In this document: positions 1 to 6,154 of the stretch, piece after piece
Layout: every line of letters starts with the position of its first letter
How positions within the stretch are numbered: position 1 is the stretch's first letter
Source: Clostridiaceae bacterium
GTDB taxonomy: Bacteria > Bacillota > Clostridia > Saccharofermentanales > UBA5734
Reading direction: 5' to 3'
Assembly: GCA_012519875.1 (NCBI GenBank)
Contig: JAAYPL010000133.1
Span: forward strand, 1 to 13,678
Length of the DNA stretch: 13,678 bases
The notes under the pieces: model-generated
Databases searched by the model: none
The model's input: the letters and a program-made list of their open reading frames with translations, nothing else
What the model was told of the DNA's origin: nothing
Position numbers and translations under genes: made by a program

Positions 1-211
1 TGACATACATGGAGACAAACAGAGCCATATCGGGAATCCTTGAGGATATGCCCTCAAGGGTTGAAATTGTCTTGTTCGCCTTTATAAGCAAAGAGACAAT
101 GTCATTGTTCATTTCCACCTCAGGCTTGGGCGGCAGGGGATTTGGTATAAAGGATTTGTACTCCGCCTCTCCGGAAAGGTTCGTTCTGTATGAGCCTGCT
201 CGATTATTCAT
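1..211 (-). CDS. Fic family protein, N-terminal fragment (cut by window edge)
   Basis: Reading the minus strand from the ATG at 211-209 gives about 70 residues with no stop before the window ends, so only the N-terminus is visible. The segment around residues 15-70 (YKSFIPNPLPPKPE, then IVSLLIKANKTISTLEGIS and ALFVSMYV) matches the conserved N-terminal region (Fic_N) of clostridial Fic/DOC-type proteins. In that family this region precedes the catalytic HPFxxGNGR motif, which lies outside the window. Fic proteins usually transfer AMP from ATP to target proteins; many of this subgroup carry a C-terminal winged helix and may be autoregulatory. A GGAGA ribosome site sits 8 nt before the ATG. Codons such as ATA, AGA and AGG are frequent here and rare in the other genes, which suggests horizontal transfer. 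The plus-strand reading of this segment is a shadow. Family call is good; target and activity cannot be judged. Confidence 0.82.
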   Translation of the reverse strand, partial: MNNRAGSYRTNLSGEAEYKSFIPNPLPPKPEVEMNNDIVSLLIKANKTISTLEGISSRIPDMALFVSMYV

Positions 212-228
212 ATCCACGTCTCCACTCT

Positions 229-318
229 AATTGAAATAACAACCACATTATAGACGGCTTATTTCAATTTGTCAATTAAACTTGAAATATAACGCCTGCG
301 CCACTCGCTTTATTTCAA
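229..318. repeat. Four alternating half-sites (TTGAAATAA / TTATTTCAA) around the Fic promoter
   Basis: An 11-bp perfect inverted repeat (AATTGAAATAA at 229-239, TTATTTCAATT at 259-269) brackets the -10 box. A second pair follows upstream of the promoter: TTGAAATAT at 282-290 and TTATTTCAA at 310-318. Within both pairs the half-sites start 28 bp apart, and the two pairs are offset by 51 bp. One arm covers the predicted transcription start and another lies in the -35/-10 spacer. The arrangement looks like a double operator for a dimeric or tetrameric repressor. The regulator is not identified; Fic proteins with a winged helix or the HTH/S24 protein at 978-1628 are possibilities, but the S24 protein's own upstream repeat (AATCGACTAT) differs. 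Confidence 0.7.
247..275 (-). promoter_or_regulatory. Consensus sigma-A promoter of the Fic gene
   Basis: On the minus strand TTGACA (275-270) is separated by exactly 17 bp from TATAAT (252-247), a perfect match to the vegetative promoter consensus. Predicted transcription start is near 240, giving a leader of about 30 nt before the Fic ATG at 211. A promoter this strong on an accessory gene normally needs a repressor, and repeated half-sites overlap it. Confidence 0.85.
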
Positions 319-449
319 ATGGTTCCATAGCAGGGGCAGGGATGCTTCCTTTTGAACGATCGCTATCCTTTTTTCTCTTTTTCACGTTCTTTATCTGAAC
401 TTACATAACACATTTCAAAACGCCGGAAAAAGGCGCGATTTCAAGCATG

Positions 450-489
450 AAAAAGTCCGAGAACACCTGGTATTACAGCGTTCTCGGAC
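450..489 (-). terminator. Intrinsic terminator of ssrA
   Basis: On the minus strand GTCCGAGAAC and GTTCTCGGAC form a perfect 10-bp stem (arms at 480-489 and 455-464) around a 15-nt loop, followed directly by five T (454-450). It starts 6 nt past the tmRNA CCA end. Confidence 0.9.
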
Positions 490-495
490 AAATTG

Positions 496-871
496 TGGTG
501 GAGGCGAGGGGAGTCGAACCCCTGTCCGAAATCCTATCCTTCAGAGCATCTCCGGGTGCAGTCCGTATTTAGAGTATTCCCCTCGCGTCGCGCCTACGGA
601 CAGGCATTGACGGTCCGGTAGCCTGTTGTTCAGAACGGGGGCCAGGCAATCCCCGCTCTGTTTACCCGTTTAACCTGCCGCCGGGTAAGGTCTGCTATCT
701 GACGTCAGAACCCCATCCAGCAGATCGGATGGACTGACGGTAGCTTAATTACGCAGCTACGAGTGCCGGTTTATTGGCAATTAATTGTTTCCTCGTTTTT
801 TCAAGAGGCCAACGAGGATCCTCTACCCGCTTCCCTGATCTCAACGACCCCGTCGAAACCAGTACGCCCCC
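496..871 (-). ncRNA. ssrA: Transfer-messenger RNA (tmRNA), one-piece
   Basis: tmRNA rescues ribosomes stalled on mRNAs without stop codons, working with SmpB: it acts first as alanyl-tRNA, then as a short message. The 3' end shows a T arm (AGGGG-TTCGACT-CCCCT) followed by CGCCTCC, A and an encoded CCA at 498-496. The 5' end GGGGGCG (871-865) pairs with CGCCTCC to make a 7-bp acceptor stem with one G:U pair, followed by the typical TGGTTTCGACGGGG. Length is about 376 nt, the usual size. The tag reading frame (minus, 778-749) is GCC AAT AAA CCG GCA CTC GTA GCT GCG TAA, giving ANKPALVAA behind the tRNA-borne Ala. This tag ends in the hydrophobic LVAA tail recognised by ClpXP-type proteases. Pairing stretches suited to pseudoknots follow the tag. 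A strong promoter and terminator flank the gene. smpB lies about 5.3 kb away in the same window. Confidence 0.96.
749..778 (-). other. tmRNA proteolysis-tag reading frame (ANKPALVAA)
   Basis: Nine codons plus TAA inside ssrA encode the degradation tag. The resume codon is taken as GCC at 778-776, because only this frame gives a hydrophobic Ala-Ala C-terminus; the alternative frame hits TAA after Ile-Asn-Cys-Gln-type codons. The core NKPAL differs from the NDNYALAA-type tags known from many Clostridia. Confidence 0.8.
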
Positions 872-918
872 ATTTGGGAAAGCCGGTCGATCCGACCGGA
901 AGTTCCGATACCTAACAG

Positions 919-947
919 ATTGTACCGTATTTTGTCCGGTTATTCAA
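919..947 (-). promoter_or_regulatory. Promoter of ssrA
   Basis: Minus-strand TTGAAT (947-942), 17-bp spacer, TACAAT (924-919). Predicted start near 912 gives a 5' precursor of about 40 nt before the mature tmRNA end at 871. The precursor contains a hairpin (CCGGTC/GACCGG at 883-899) that could guide 5' processing by RNase P. Confidence 0.75.
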
Positions 948-977
948 TTTAGTTTTGCTCGATCGGTTGCTTGACGC

Positions 978-1628
978 TCAGATCTCACTGCGCCGGTATT
1001 CAATGACCCGGCCGAAAACCTCGACATTGTCCGGGGTTTTTGCACCTTCCGGCAACGCCACTTCTGTGGAGTCAAAAGCCCGGTTTTCGGTCTTGAGAAT
1101 CCAGCGGCCGGGTTCCTGGACGATCCGGCGCACCATGGGTTGGTTGTTTTTATATTGGACCAGATAAGCACCGTCTGCGACAATGGGCATACCGGTTCTG
1201 ACAATCAGGACGTCGCCAATGCGATAGCGCGGCGACATGCTGTTATCGATGACGTCGTAACTGTAGTTGGCCGGACCTTCCGAATCTCCTTGCTCCTCGG
1301 CCGCCTCACCGTCATCATCCGGAGCGGCCTGCTTCCGGGCCGCCTTCTTTTCCTCGATCATCGCCAAAACCGATGGATAATCCAGATCGGTCTTGCCCAT
1401 CAGATAATCAACACTGATCCCGATAATCTGTGCAATGCAGAATATCGTGCTGGCATTGGGCTCGTGGATCCCGTTTTCATACTTTGAAATGGTTCCCTTG
1501 TTTGCATGAGTACCGTATTCCTTATTTAAAGCATCCGACAACTGTTGTAAAGTCATGCCCGCGGCTTTCCTGACCCGGCGCAGACGCTTGCCAAGCTCAT
1601 TGCTTTCCGTGTAATTATACCGAAGCAT
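978..1628 (-). CDS. HTH (XRE/Cro-CI) - S24 LexA-like repressor, catalytic Lys replaced
   Basis: The 216-aa protein has an XRE-type helix-turn-helix at about residues 12-76 (LGKRLRRVRKAAGMTLQQL, then TISKYENG) and a C-terminal S24 peptidase-like domain from about residue 122 (DNSMSP, GDVLIV, then WILKTENRAF). An acidic, Ala-rich linker joins them. Proteins of this kind bind operators as dimers through the S24 fold and control SOS, stress or prophage genes; those with a Ser-Lys dyad self-cleave. Here Ser130 of SMSP is present, but the residue 37 positions later, where LexA has its Lys, is Arg167 (MVRR). No Ala-Gly cleavage site is visible in the linker. Self-cleavage is therefore unlikely and the S24 domain may serve only as a dimer or ligand-sensing fold. 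GGGAGGTGA precedes the ATG by 5 nt. It is probably a single-gene unit and likely autoregulated through the repeats upstream. Confidence 0.88.
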   Translation of the reverse strand: MLRYNYTESNELGKRLRRVRKAAGMTLQQLSDALNKEYGTHANKGTISKYENGIHEPNASTIFCIAQIIGISVDYLMGKTDLDYPSVLAMIEEKKAARKQAAPDDDGEAAEEQGDSEGPANYSYDVIDNSMSPRYRIGDVLIVRTGMPIVADGAYLVQYKNNQPMVRRIVQEPGRWILKTENRAFDSTEVALPEGAKTPDNVEVFGRVIEYRRSEI

Positions 1629-2025
1629 CCGCTCACCTCCCGAAGTTATTAAGATAAATAAAACTTAGATAACCCATACTGCAAAATCGATTTGAAATTC
1701 GGACACCAGTTGCGGCACAATCGACTATTCCATCATGTCAATATTTTATCATGTTTATTCCGGATCGCATAGTCGATTTTCATGTTTTCTGTAAATTCTT
1801 TCCAATTTTCATATTTCTTCGTCTTGCTGTTTATTAAAGCAGTTTTTTAAAAATATTGAGGATCATACATGGTTATAACCGTTTTTGCCCGGCTCACGAC
1901 AGCGATCTCAACATGCCGCTATTGCGCAATCCAAAACAGCATCTCCAGGCAATCGACAAACTTTGCATCGCCGATCAAGCCGATCCAAGCATCAATTTAT
2001 CGATAGCTGTGACCCTGCACTCTAA
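1629..2025. other. Gene-free interval upstream of the S24 repressor, downstream of PP2C
   Basis: About 400 bp without a supportable gene. The part at 1640-1860 is AT-rich and holds the repressor's upstream region, with a 10-bp inverted repeat and a related palindrome. No convincing -35/-10 pair with standard spacing was found. The part at 1860-2025 lies downstream of the PP2C stop codon; it has no good reading frame and no strong terminator on the minus strand. A short hairpin followed by six T (1827-1848) would work only for plus-strand transcription, where no gene is visible. Confidence 0.5.
1719..1778. repeat. Spaced inverted repeat AATCGACTAT ... ATAGTCGATT, candidate operator
   Basis: Perfect 10-bp arms at 1719-1728 and 1769-1778, centres 50 bp apart (about five helical turns). 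Similarity extends outside the core: reading inward or outward from each arm, 14 of 17 bases agree (AATCGACTATtCcATCa and AATCGACTATgCgATCc). A related palindrome AAATCGATTT lies at 1684-1693, nearer to the repressor start. Between the arms ATCATGT occurs twice as a direct repeat (1732-1738, 1748-1754). The position upstream of a CI/LexA-like gene suggests an autoregulatory operator with possible looping. Confidence 0.6.
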
Positions 2026-2970
2026 TTATCGGAGTAATATCTTGAGCCAAACCGGCAAAGAAAAAACGATTTTACCCAGCAAAACACCCAGAAGAACAAA
2101 GAATAAAAAGAAGAAAAGCGGTTCAAGAAAACGACGAAAGCGGTTGGCAGAGCCCACGTCTGCTCCGCCAACATTACGATGACGCCTTTTCCCGCCGGGC
2201 AATGGAGCGGCAACAGCCAACGGTTCCTGAATACGAATGCCAATCAACGCCAAGTTGTCGCAGCCGCCGCGATGCAGAGCCTGAGTGCGCAGATTACGTA
2301 TCTGTTGAATGAAAGCGCTGGGATCGGCAAGCAAATCACCGATCAGATCATCATCGACCATCTTGCTTAGTCCGTCGGTAGCCAAAAGGAAGACATCGCC
2401 GCGCCGCAATTCGGTTTGAGTCATGCTAAATTCATCGGGAGACAGTTCCTCGCCGAACAAACCGCGAAAGCGCCGAAGCCGCTCCCAATCCGGCAGGGCG
2501 TTATCATGCGGTTTTGTCAGTGGCCGGAGAGTCCCGTCACGAAACAGCCAAATGCGGCTGTTGCCCAAACTCAAGGTATAAGCAACATCGCGATCGATGG
2601 CCAGCAAAGACAACGTTGTTCCGACCGGCAGACCTTCGTAGGGAACCAGAAGTTGGCAGATCGAACGATTGCCTGATTCCACGATTTCTTTGGCGAAAAC
2701 CGGAAAGTCCAGCCGCAATCCCGGCCGTTGACGGCATTTCTGGTCATCAACAATTCTGAGAACGGTCAGGGCAGCTTCATCACCGATACCCGGTCCGCCA
2801 CGGCCATCGGCTATCGCATAAATCTGCAGATCCTCCGCATTGACAACCGCATGCTCGTAATCGGCACGATGCGCTGCCGGAGCAACGGTGTCGATCAGGT
2901 AGAGATTATCCTCATTGTGCATTCTGGCCAATCCTTTGTGCAGGATGGCCAGCGCAATGGTTTTAGCCAT
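2026..2970 (-). CDS. PP2C-family protein Ser/Thr phosphatase with C-terminal membrane anchor
   Basis: This 314-aa protein shows the metal-dependent PP2C (PPM) motifs in order: RMHNEDN with Asp21, AIADGRGG with Asp55 (usually DGMGG), a TTLSLLAI...LGNSRIW strand pair near 118-141, ATDGLSKMVDDD with Asp199, and GGCDNLAL with Asp238-Asn239. The Asp residues normally bind two Mn/Mg ions for phosphate hydrolysis, so the enzyme should be active. After a basic linker (about 255-275) a strongly hydrophobic stretch at about 282-306 predicts a tail anchor that holds the catalytic domain on the cytoplasmic face of the membrane. Clostridial PP2Cs often pair with a PrkC/Stk-type kinase, which is not in this window. 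Its start (ATG 2970, AGGGGG 7 nt upstream) lies 11 bp after the LCP stop codon, so the two genes are co-transcribed. This suggests a cell-envelope role. Confidence 0.9.
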   Translation of the reverse strand: MAKTIALAILHKGLARMHNEDNLYLIDTVAPAAHRADYEHAVVNAEDLQIYAIADGRGGPGIGDEAALTVLRIVDDQKCRQRPGLRLDFPVFAKEIVESGNRSICQLLVPYEGLPVGTTLSLLAIDRDVAYTLSLGNSRIWLFRDGTLRPLTKPHDNALPDWERLRRFRGLFGEELSPDEFSMTQTELRRGDVFLLATDGLSKMVDDDLIGDLLADPSAFIQQIRNLRTQALHRGGCDNLALIGIRIQEPLAVAAPLPGGKRRHRNVGGADVGSANRFRRFLEPLFFFLFFVLLGVLLGKIVFSLPVWLKILLR

Positions 2971-2981
2971 TTTTCGCCCCC

Positions 2982-4112
2982 TTAATCGCGGAAACCGTCA
3001 CCGTAAATGAATGCGTGCAGAGCCGGAATCTGGCGATCGTAATCAACGATCATCATCCATGGATCCGGATTGATCCGAAAAAGGCCGTCTTCCGGTATAC
3101 TGTATTGTAAAACATCGTCCGCCAGCGGCAGAGCACTGATCCCCAAACGAATCAGATCAACATTGGTCATATTCGTCTCGAAGGCCGCCAGGCCATCGCC
3201 GGCCATGGCCACCAAGCTGGAAACGCTGGCGTTGGTATATTGGTCAATCAGCCTCATCATCACGGTTCGTTGCCGGTCGGTTCCGGCATACTCCGAATCG
3301 AATTGGCGAATCCGGGCCCACGCTATGGCCTGCCAGCCATCCAGCCGTTGCCGGCCGGGTTGGTCGATCATCGAACTTTCATGATCGGTCAATCGATTCA
3401 TATCCCGAATATTGGCATTAAGAGGGTCTATTTCTTCCGACCGAATGTCCACCTCAACGCCACCCAGAGCATCGATCAGACCGGCGGCGCTCCCAAAATC
3501 AAACATGGCAAAGCGCTGAATATCCAAAGAAAATGTTTCGTTGATGGTATTAAGCAAAAGGCCGATACCGCCCAGGGCATATGCGTCATTCAGGCGACTC
3601 GGCTGACTGCGGCCATCGATATTGACACTGGTATCCCGCAGGAGCGAGGTCAGTTTGATGGCAAGATGCTTTTTGTCAATGGTCAGTATGACCATGGTAT
3701 CTGCGCGACCGGCAATATGATTCGGGCTACGCGCATCTATGCCGAAAACCAATACATTTTCGATGTCCGGGTCTCGCTGTTCCACCTTGCGAATCGGAAA
3801 GTCCTCATGAACAAAAACCCTTGTACGGCCGCTCTGTTCCCAAGGAACAGCATCCCCGCTTTCTTCATCGAGCCGAACAGCATCCAACGAAACAGTTGAC
3901 AAGGAGTCCACAACGGCCACCCGCCTGTGCAGAGGCTGACCGAGCAAAAGAAAGAGATACAGGAGAAAGCCAACGGCCAAGCCGACCAATGCCAGAAAAA
4001 GATGCAACACAACCTGACCGGCGCCGCTTTCCCTCGACATTCTGGTTTTGGGAGCATGAGAACGCTTTCGTATTTGATCGCGTCTGGACATGGACCGCAA
4101 CTTCAACTCCAT
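2982..4112 (-). CDS. LytR-CpsA-Psr (LCP) family cell-wall glycopolymer ligase
   Basis: LCP proteins transfer lipid-linked teichoic acid, capsule or other glycopolymers onto peptidoglycan outside the membrane. From the ATG at 4112 the protein has 376 aa: a basic cytoplasmic N-terminus, one membrane segment at about 34-57, a spacer, and the LCP domain from about 117. Visible signatures are NVLVFGIDAR with Asp126, GRADTMVI with Asp138, LLRDTSVNI with Arg159-Asp160, RLNDAYALGG at 173-182, and LIDALGGVEVDI; these match the residues that bind metal and polyprenyl pyrophosphate. The frame is open to 4208, but the predicted transcription start (about 4144) excludes the longer form. No start has an ideal ribosome site: AAGGGG is 15 nt before ATG 4112, GGAG is 6 nt before a TTG at 4100, and a second ATG lies at 4091. 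The family call does not depend on this. Operon with the PP2C gene downstream. Confidence 0.92.
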   Translation of the reverse strand: MELKLRSMSRRDQIRKRSHAPKTRMSRESGAGQVVLHLFLALVGLAVGFLLYLFLLLGQPLHRRVAVVDSLSTVSLDAVRLDEESGDAVPWEQSGRTRVFVHEDFPIRKVEQRDPDIENVLVFGIDARSPNHIAGRADTMVILTIDKKHLAIKLTSLLRDTSVNIDGRSQPSRLNDAYALGGIGLLLNTINETFSLDIQRFAMFDFGSAAGLIDALGGVEVDIRSEEIDPLNANIRDMNRLTDHESSMIDQPGRQRLDGWQAIAWARIRQFDSEYAGTDRQRTVMMRLIDQYTNASVSSLVAMAGDGLAAFETNMTNVDLIRLGISALPLADDVLQYSIPEDGLFRINPDPWMMIVDYDRQIPALHAFIYGDGFRD

Positions 4113-4150
4113 CTGTGCAAAAACTATCCCCTTCGCAAGGGACAAGGCCG

Positions 4151-4159
4151 AGTATAGCA
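4151..4159 (-). promoter_or_regulatory. Extended -10 promoter of the LCP-PP2C operon
   Basis: Minus-strand TGCTATACT: a TG dinucleotide one base before TATACT (4156-4151). There is no good -35 at 17 bp; TTGCTT occurs at 15 bp. Start predicted near 4144. Confidence 0.6.
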
Positions 4160-4196
4160 CAGAAACAGACAAAGCAAAAGAAAGTCCGAAGCCGCC

Positions 4197-4240
4197 AAAA
4201 CAAAACAAGAGCCTCCGCCGTCACCGGCGGTCGGCCCTTG
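4197..4240 (-). terminator. Intrinsic terminator of the zinc-ribbon gene
   Basis: On the minus strand CAAGGGCC/GGCTCTTG (one G:U) encloses a second stem CCGCCG-GTGA-CGGCGG with a GTGA tetraloop; the tail is TTTTGTTTT. Arms lie at 4240-4206. It separates the zinc-ribbon gene from the LCP operon. Confidence 0.88.
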
Positions 4241-4277
4241 TCGTTATTCTTGGCCTGACAAGAGAATCGGCAGCAGG

Positions 4278-4757
4278 TCAGTCGTTGCGCGTGCCGCACT
4301 GGCCGCAGAATTTCATGCCTTCTTCCAGCATTGCTCCACAATTGCTGCAAGCACGGCCACCGGCAGCCTGGGCAGCGGCCGCCTGTTCGGCTCTTTGCTT
4401 TTCGGCCTTGGCCCGTTCGGCTTCGGCTTCGGCCCTGGCCCGCTCGGCTTCGACTTCGGCCTTGTATCGCTCAGCCTCGGCTTTGATCTCAGCTATTTTG
4501 TTTTCCAAATCGAGAATGGTCTGGTTGCGAGCGGCGATCGACGCCAGATCCTCATTCAGAGCCTCCGGTAATTGTTCGCCGGCGGCATACAGCTCATAAA
4601 CCTTGATGCCAATGGCTTTTTGGCTTTCAATGATGGCTGCCTTTTCCGTGTTGATTGAGGAATTAAGCTTGGAAATCTCAATCAATTCCGCGGTTTTTTT
4701 CGATGCATCCTGAGCCGCATTGGTTATTCTGTTCCCTAAATCCTTAAAAAATGACAT
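4278..4757 (-). CDS. Coiled-coil zinc-ribbon protein
   Basis: From the ATG at 4757 the protein has 159 aa. The frame is open 18 codons further, but GGGAGG lies 8 nt before the 4757 ATG and the N-terminus MSFFKDLGNRI resembles that of small clostridial zinc-ribbon proteins. Order: an amphipathic helical N-terminus (SFFKDLGNRITNAA), a helical part with IGIKVYELYAAGE at about 49-61, a long charged coiled coil rich in Ala/Glu/Arg at about 80-130 (repeated AEAERA units), a short Ala/Gly hinge, and a C-terminal ribbon CSNCG...FCGQCG with four zinc-binding Cys. No signal peptide or membrane helix. Such proteins are common and uncharacterised; a scaffolding role is plausible but unproven. It is a single-gene unit with its own promoter and terminator. 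The Ala/Glu/Arg repeats make the DNA here locally repetitive. Confidence 0.85.
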   Translation of the reverse strand: MSFFKDLGNRITNAAQDASKKTAELIEISKLNSSINTEKAAIIESQKAIGIKVYELYAAGEQLPEALNEDLASIAARNQTILDLENKIAEIKAEAERYKAEVEAERARAEAEAERAKAEKQRAEQAAAAQAAGGRACSNCGAMLEEGMKFCGQCGTRND

Positions 4758-4813
4758 ATTATCAACCTCCCATATTGTGATTGGAAAATACACCTCACGT
4801 ATATCGTACATAT

Positions 4814-4822
4814 ATCATAGCA
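4814..4822 (-). promoter_or_regulatory. Extended -10 promoter of the zinc-ribbon gene
   Basis: Minus-strand TGCTATGAT (4822-4814), with no recognisable -35 at 17 bp. The predicted leader of about 50 nt ends at the GGGAGG site. A palindrome ACATG-N6-CATGT lies further upstream at 4853-4868, between this promoter and the divergent lipoprotein promoter, and could be a protein-binding site. Confidence 0.5.
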
Positions 4823-4901
4823 GAAATCAGAGAAAATAGACAGAACAACCGAACATGTTTTTTCATGTCAACTCTCCCGACCAGCAACTGAAAAAGAAAA
4901 A

Positions 4902-4930
4902 CTGACAGGGATTGGCCGGACTGGTAGAAT
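4902..4930 (+). promoter_or_regulatory. Promoter of the DUF3048 lipoprotein gene
   Basis: CTGACA (4902-4907), 17-bp spacer, TAGAAT (4925-4930). The start is expected near 4937, about 35 nt before the ATG at 4972. Confidence 0.65.
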
Positions 4931-4971
4931 AAGTTCAGAACTTCACATTAACCTTGACCGGAGGGTAAATC

Positions 4972-6123
4972 ATGATAAACAAACCCATTCGTCAGCAATC
5001 GGCGCTGCTGCTCACCGTGATGTTTTTACTGATCGGCCTCATCCCGTTATCCGGATGCCAAAGCCCATCGGAAACAACCGATGCCGGTACGACAGGCCGG
5101 CCGACCACAACAGCCGGGCCAGTCACAACCGCCGAGGCAACCACAACACCGGAACCCACGGAGCCGACCACGCTCCCGACCACAACAGCCGGGCCCGACC
5201 CGATCCGGGTCAATCCTCTGACCGGACTTGCCCTTGATCGTCAGGAGTCCGTCGATCAGCGGCCTATCGCCCTGATGATCAATAATCACCGCAAGGCCGT
5301 GCCGCAAATCGGCATCGGCCGGGCCGATCTGCTCTTTGAAATGCTGGTTGAAGGCGGCATCACCCGTCAGATGGCGGTTTTTGCCGATGTTCTGGCCATA
5401 CCGGAAATCGGTTCGATCCGCAGCGCCCGCCATGATTATATCGAACTGTCCGCCGGCCTTGATGCCATCCTGGTCCATGTCGGGGGTTCCAAGTTGGCCT
5501 CTGAGCAATTCAGGAAACAAAAAATCGAACACATCGACCTGCACGTCTTTGAGAAAGCTTACTGGCGCGACCCGGACTGGAAAAGCAATCGCGGCTATGA
5601 ACACAGCGTCAAGACAACCGGCGAGCGACTGGCAGATGCCTTGACCCCAAACCGGTTCCGAACCGAGCTTCGTGATGACCAGGGGACGGCTTTTCAATTC
5701 CGGCCGACCGACGGTTTCCAGCCGGCCGGCACAACCCCCGCCACCTCTGTTCGCGTCCCTTACTCCGACTATGCCGTTGCCACTTTCGCTTACGACCCGG
5801 TTAATCAGGTCTACAGCAAAGGGCAATTCGGTCGTGACCAGATCGACCTGGCCAATGACCAACCTCTCCGATTCACCAATATTTTCCTGATTGTAACCCG
5901 GGTGGTTGTACTCCCCGGCAGTGTGCTCAAAGACGCCGATCTCGAATCCGGAAAAGGCTACTACATCAGTGGCGGCACCCGCCAAGCCATCAGCTGGCGC
6001 AAGGGGCAAACCCGTGACAAACTCATTTTTTATGATGAGCAAGGCAACGAACTTTTGGTCAACGTCGGCAAAAGCTATATCGGCATCGTACCAACCTACG
6101 CTAAAATTACCTTTGGCGATTGA
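4972..6123 (+). CDS. DUF3048 (YerB-like) lipoprotein
   Basis: 383 aa with a lipoprotein signal peptide: basic start, hydrophobic core at about 11-25 and lipobox LSGC with Cys29 as lipidation site. A Thr/Pro-rich linker follows (about 31-76), with TTTAGP twice, so the DNA carries a direct repeat (near 5102-5119 and 5177-5194); it probably spans the cell wall. The folded part starts near residue 80 with the DUF3048 signatures NPLTGL, RPIALMINNH, ADLLFEMLVEGGITRQMAVF and IGSIRSARHDYIEL. The C-terminal half (about 255-383) matches the second DUF3048 domain (FTNIF, YYISGGTRQAISWRKG). The B. subtilis homologue is YerB. The role is unknown; conserved location outside the membrane and neighbouring wall genes suggest envelope work. 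GGAGG lies 7 nt before the ATG. Convergent with smpB. Confidence 0.92.
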   Translation: MINKPIRQQSALLLTVMFLLIGLIPLSGCQSPSETTDAGTTGRPTTTAGPVTTAEATTTPEPTEPTTLPTTTAGPDPIRVNPLTGLALDRQESVDQRPIALMINNHRKAVPQIGIGRADLLFEMLVEGGITRQMAVFADVLAIPEIGSIRSARHDYIELSAGLDAILVHVGGSKLASEQFRKQKIEHIDLHVFEKAYWRDPDWKSNRGYEHSVKTTGERLADALTPNRFRTELRDDQGTAFQFRPTDGFQPAGTTPATSVRVPYSDYAVATFAYDPVNQVYSKGQFGRDQIDLANDQPLRFTNIFLIVTRVVVLPGSVLKDADLESGKGYYISGGTRQAISWRKGQTRDKLIFYDEQGNELLVNVGKSYIGIVPTYAKITFGD

Positions 6124-6124
6124 A

Positions 6125-6143
6125 ACCCGAATCCTGCTCGGGT
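6125..6143. terminator. Hairpin between convergent DUF3048 and smpB genes
   Basis: ACCCGA/TCGGGT arms (6125-6130, 6138-6143) around a 7-nt loop, in the 31-bp gap between the two stop codons. T-runs are short (TTTC on the minus side), so this is at best a weak bidirectional terminator. Confidence 0.4.
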
Positions 6144-6154
6144 GCGGAACAAAA

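Noticed and set aside
1827..1848. Hairpin CTGTTT-ATTA-AAGCAG followed by six T on the plus strand
   Set aside because: It would terminate only plus-strand transcription and no plus-strand gene precedes it; the stem is weak, with a T:G pair.
1856..2182. Plus-strand frame of 108 codons starting with TTG, with a basic C-terminus
   Set aside because: No promoter or good ribosome site; it overlaps the PP2C 3' end, and the Lys/Arg-rich part is the antisense of the PP2C hydrophobic anchor.
4113..4208. N-terminal extension of the LCP protein (open frame to 4208)
   Set aside because: The frame continues through the promoter -10 box at 4151-4156 into the terminator of the upstream gene, so it cannot be transcribed from the local promoter.
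5047..6042. A 331-codon open frame on the minus strand opposite the DUF3048 gene
   Set aside because: It has no recognisable family and no ribosome site. The plus-strand frame has strong family motifs and a lipoprotein signal, so this is a shadow of GC-rich coding DNA.
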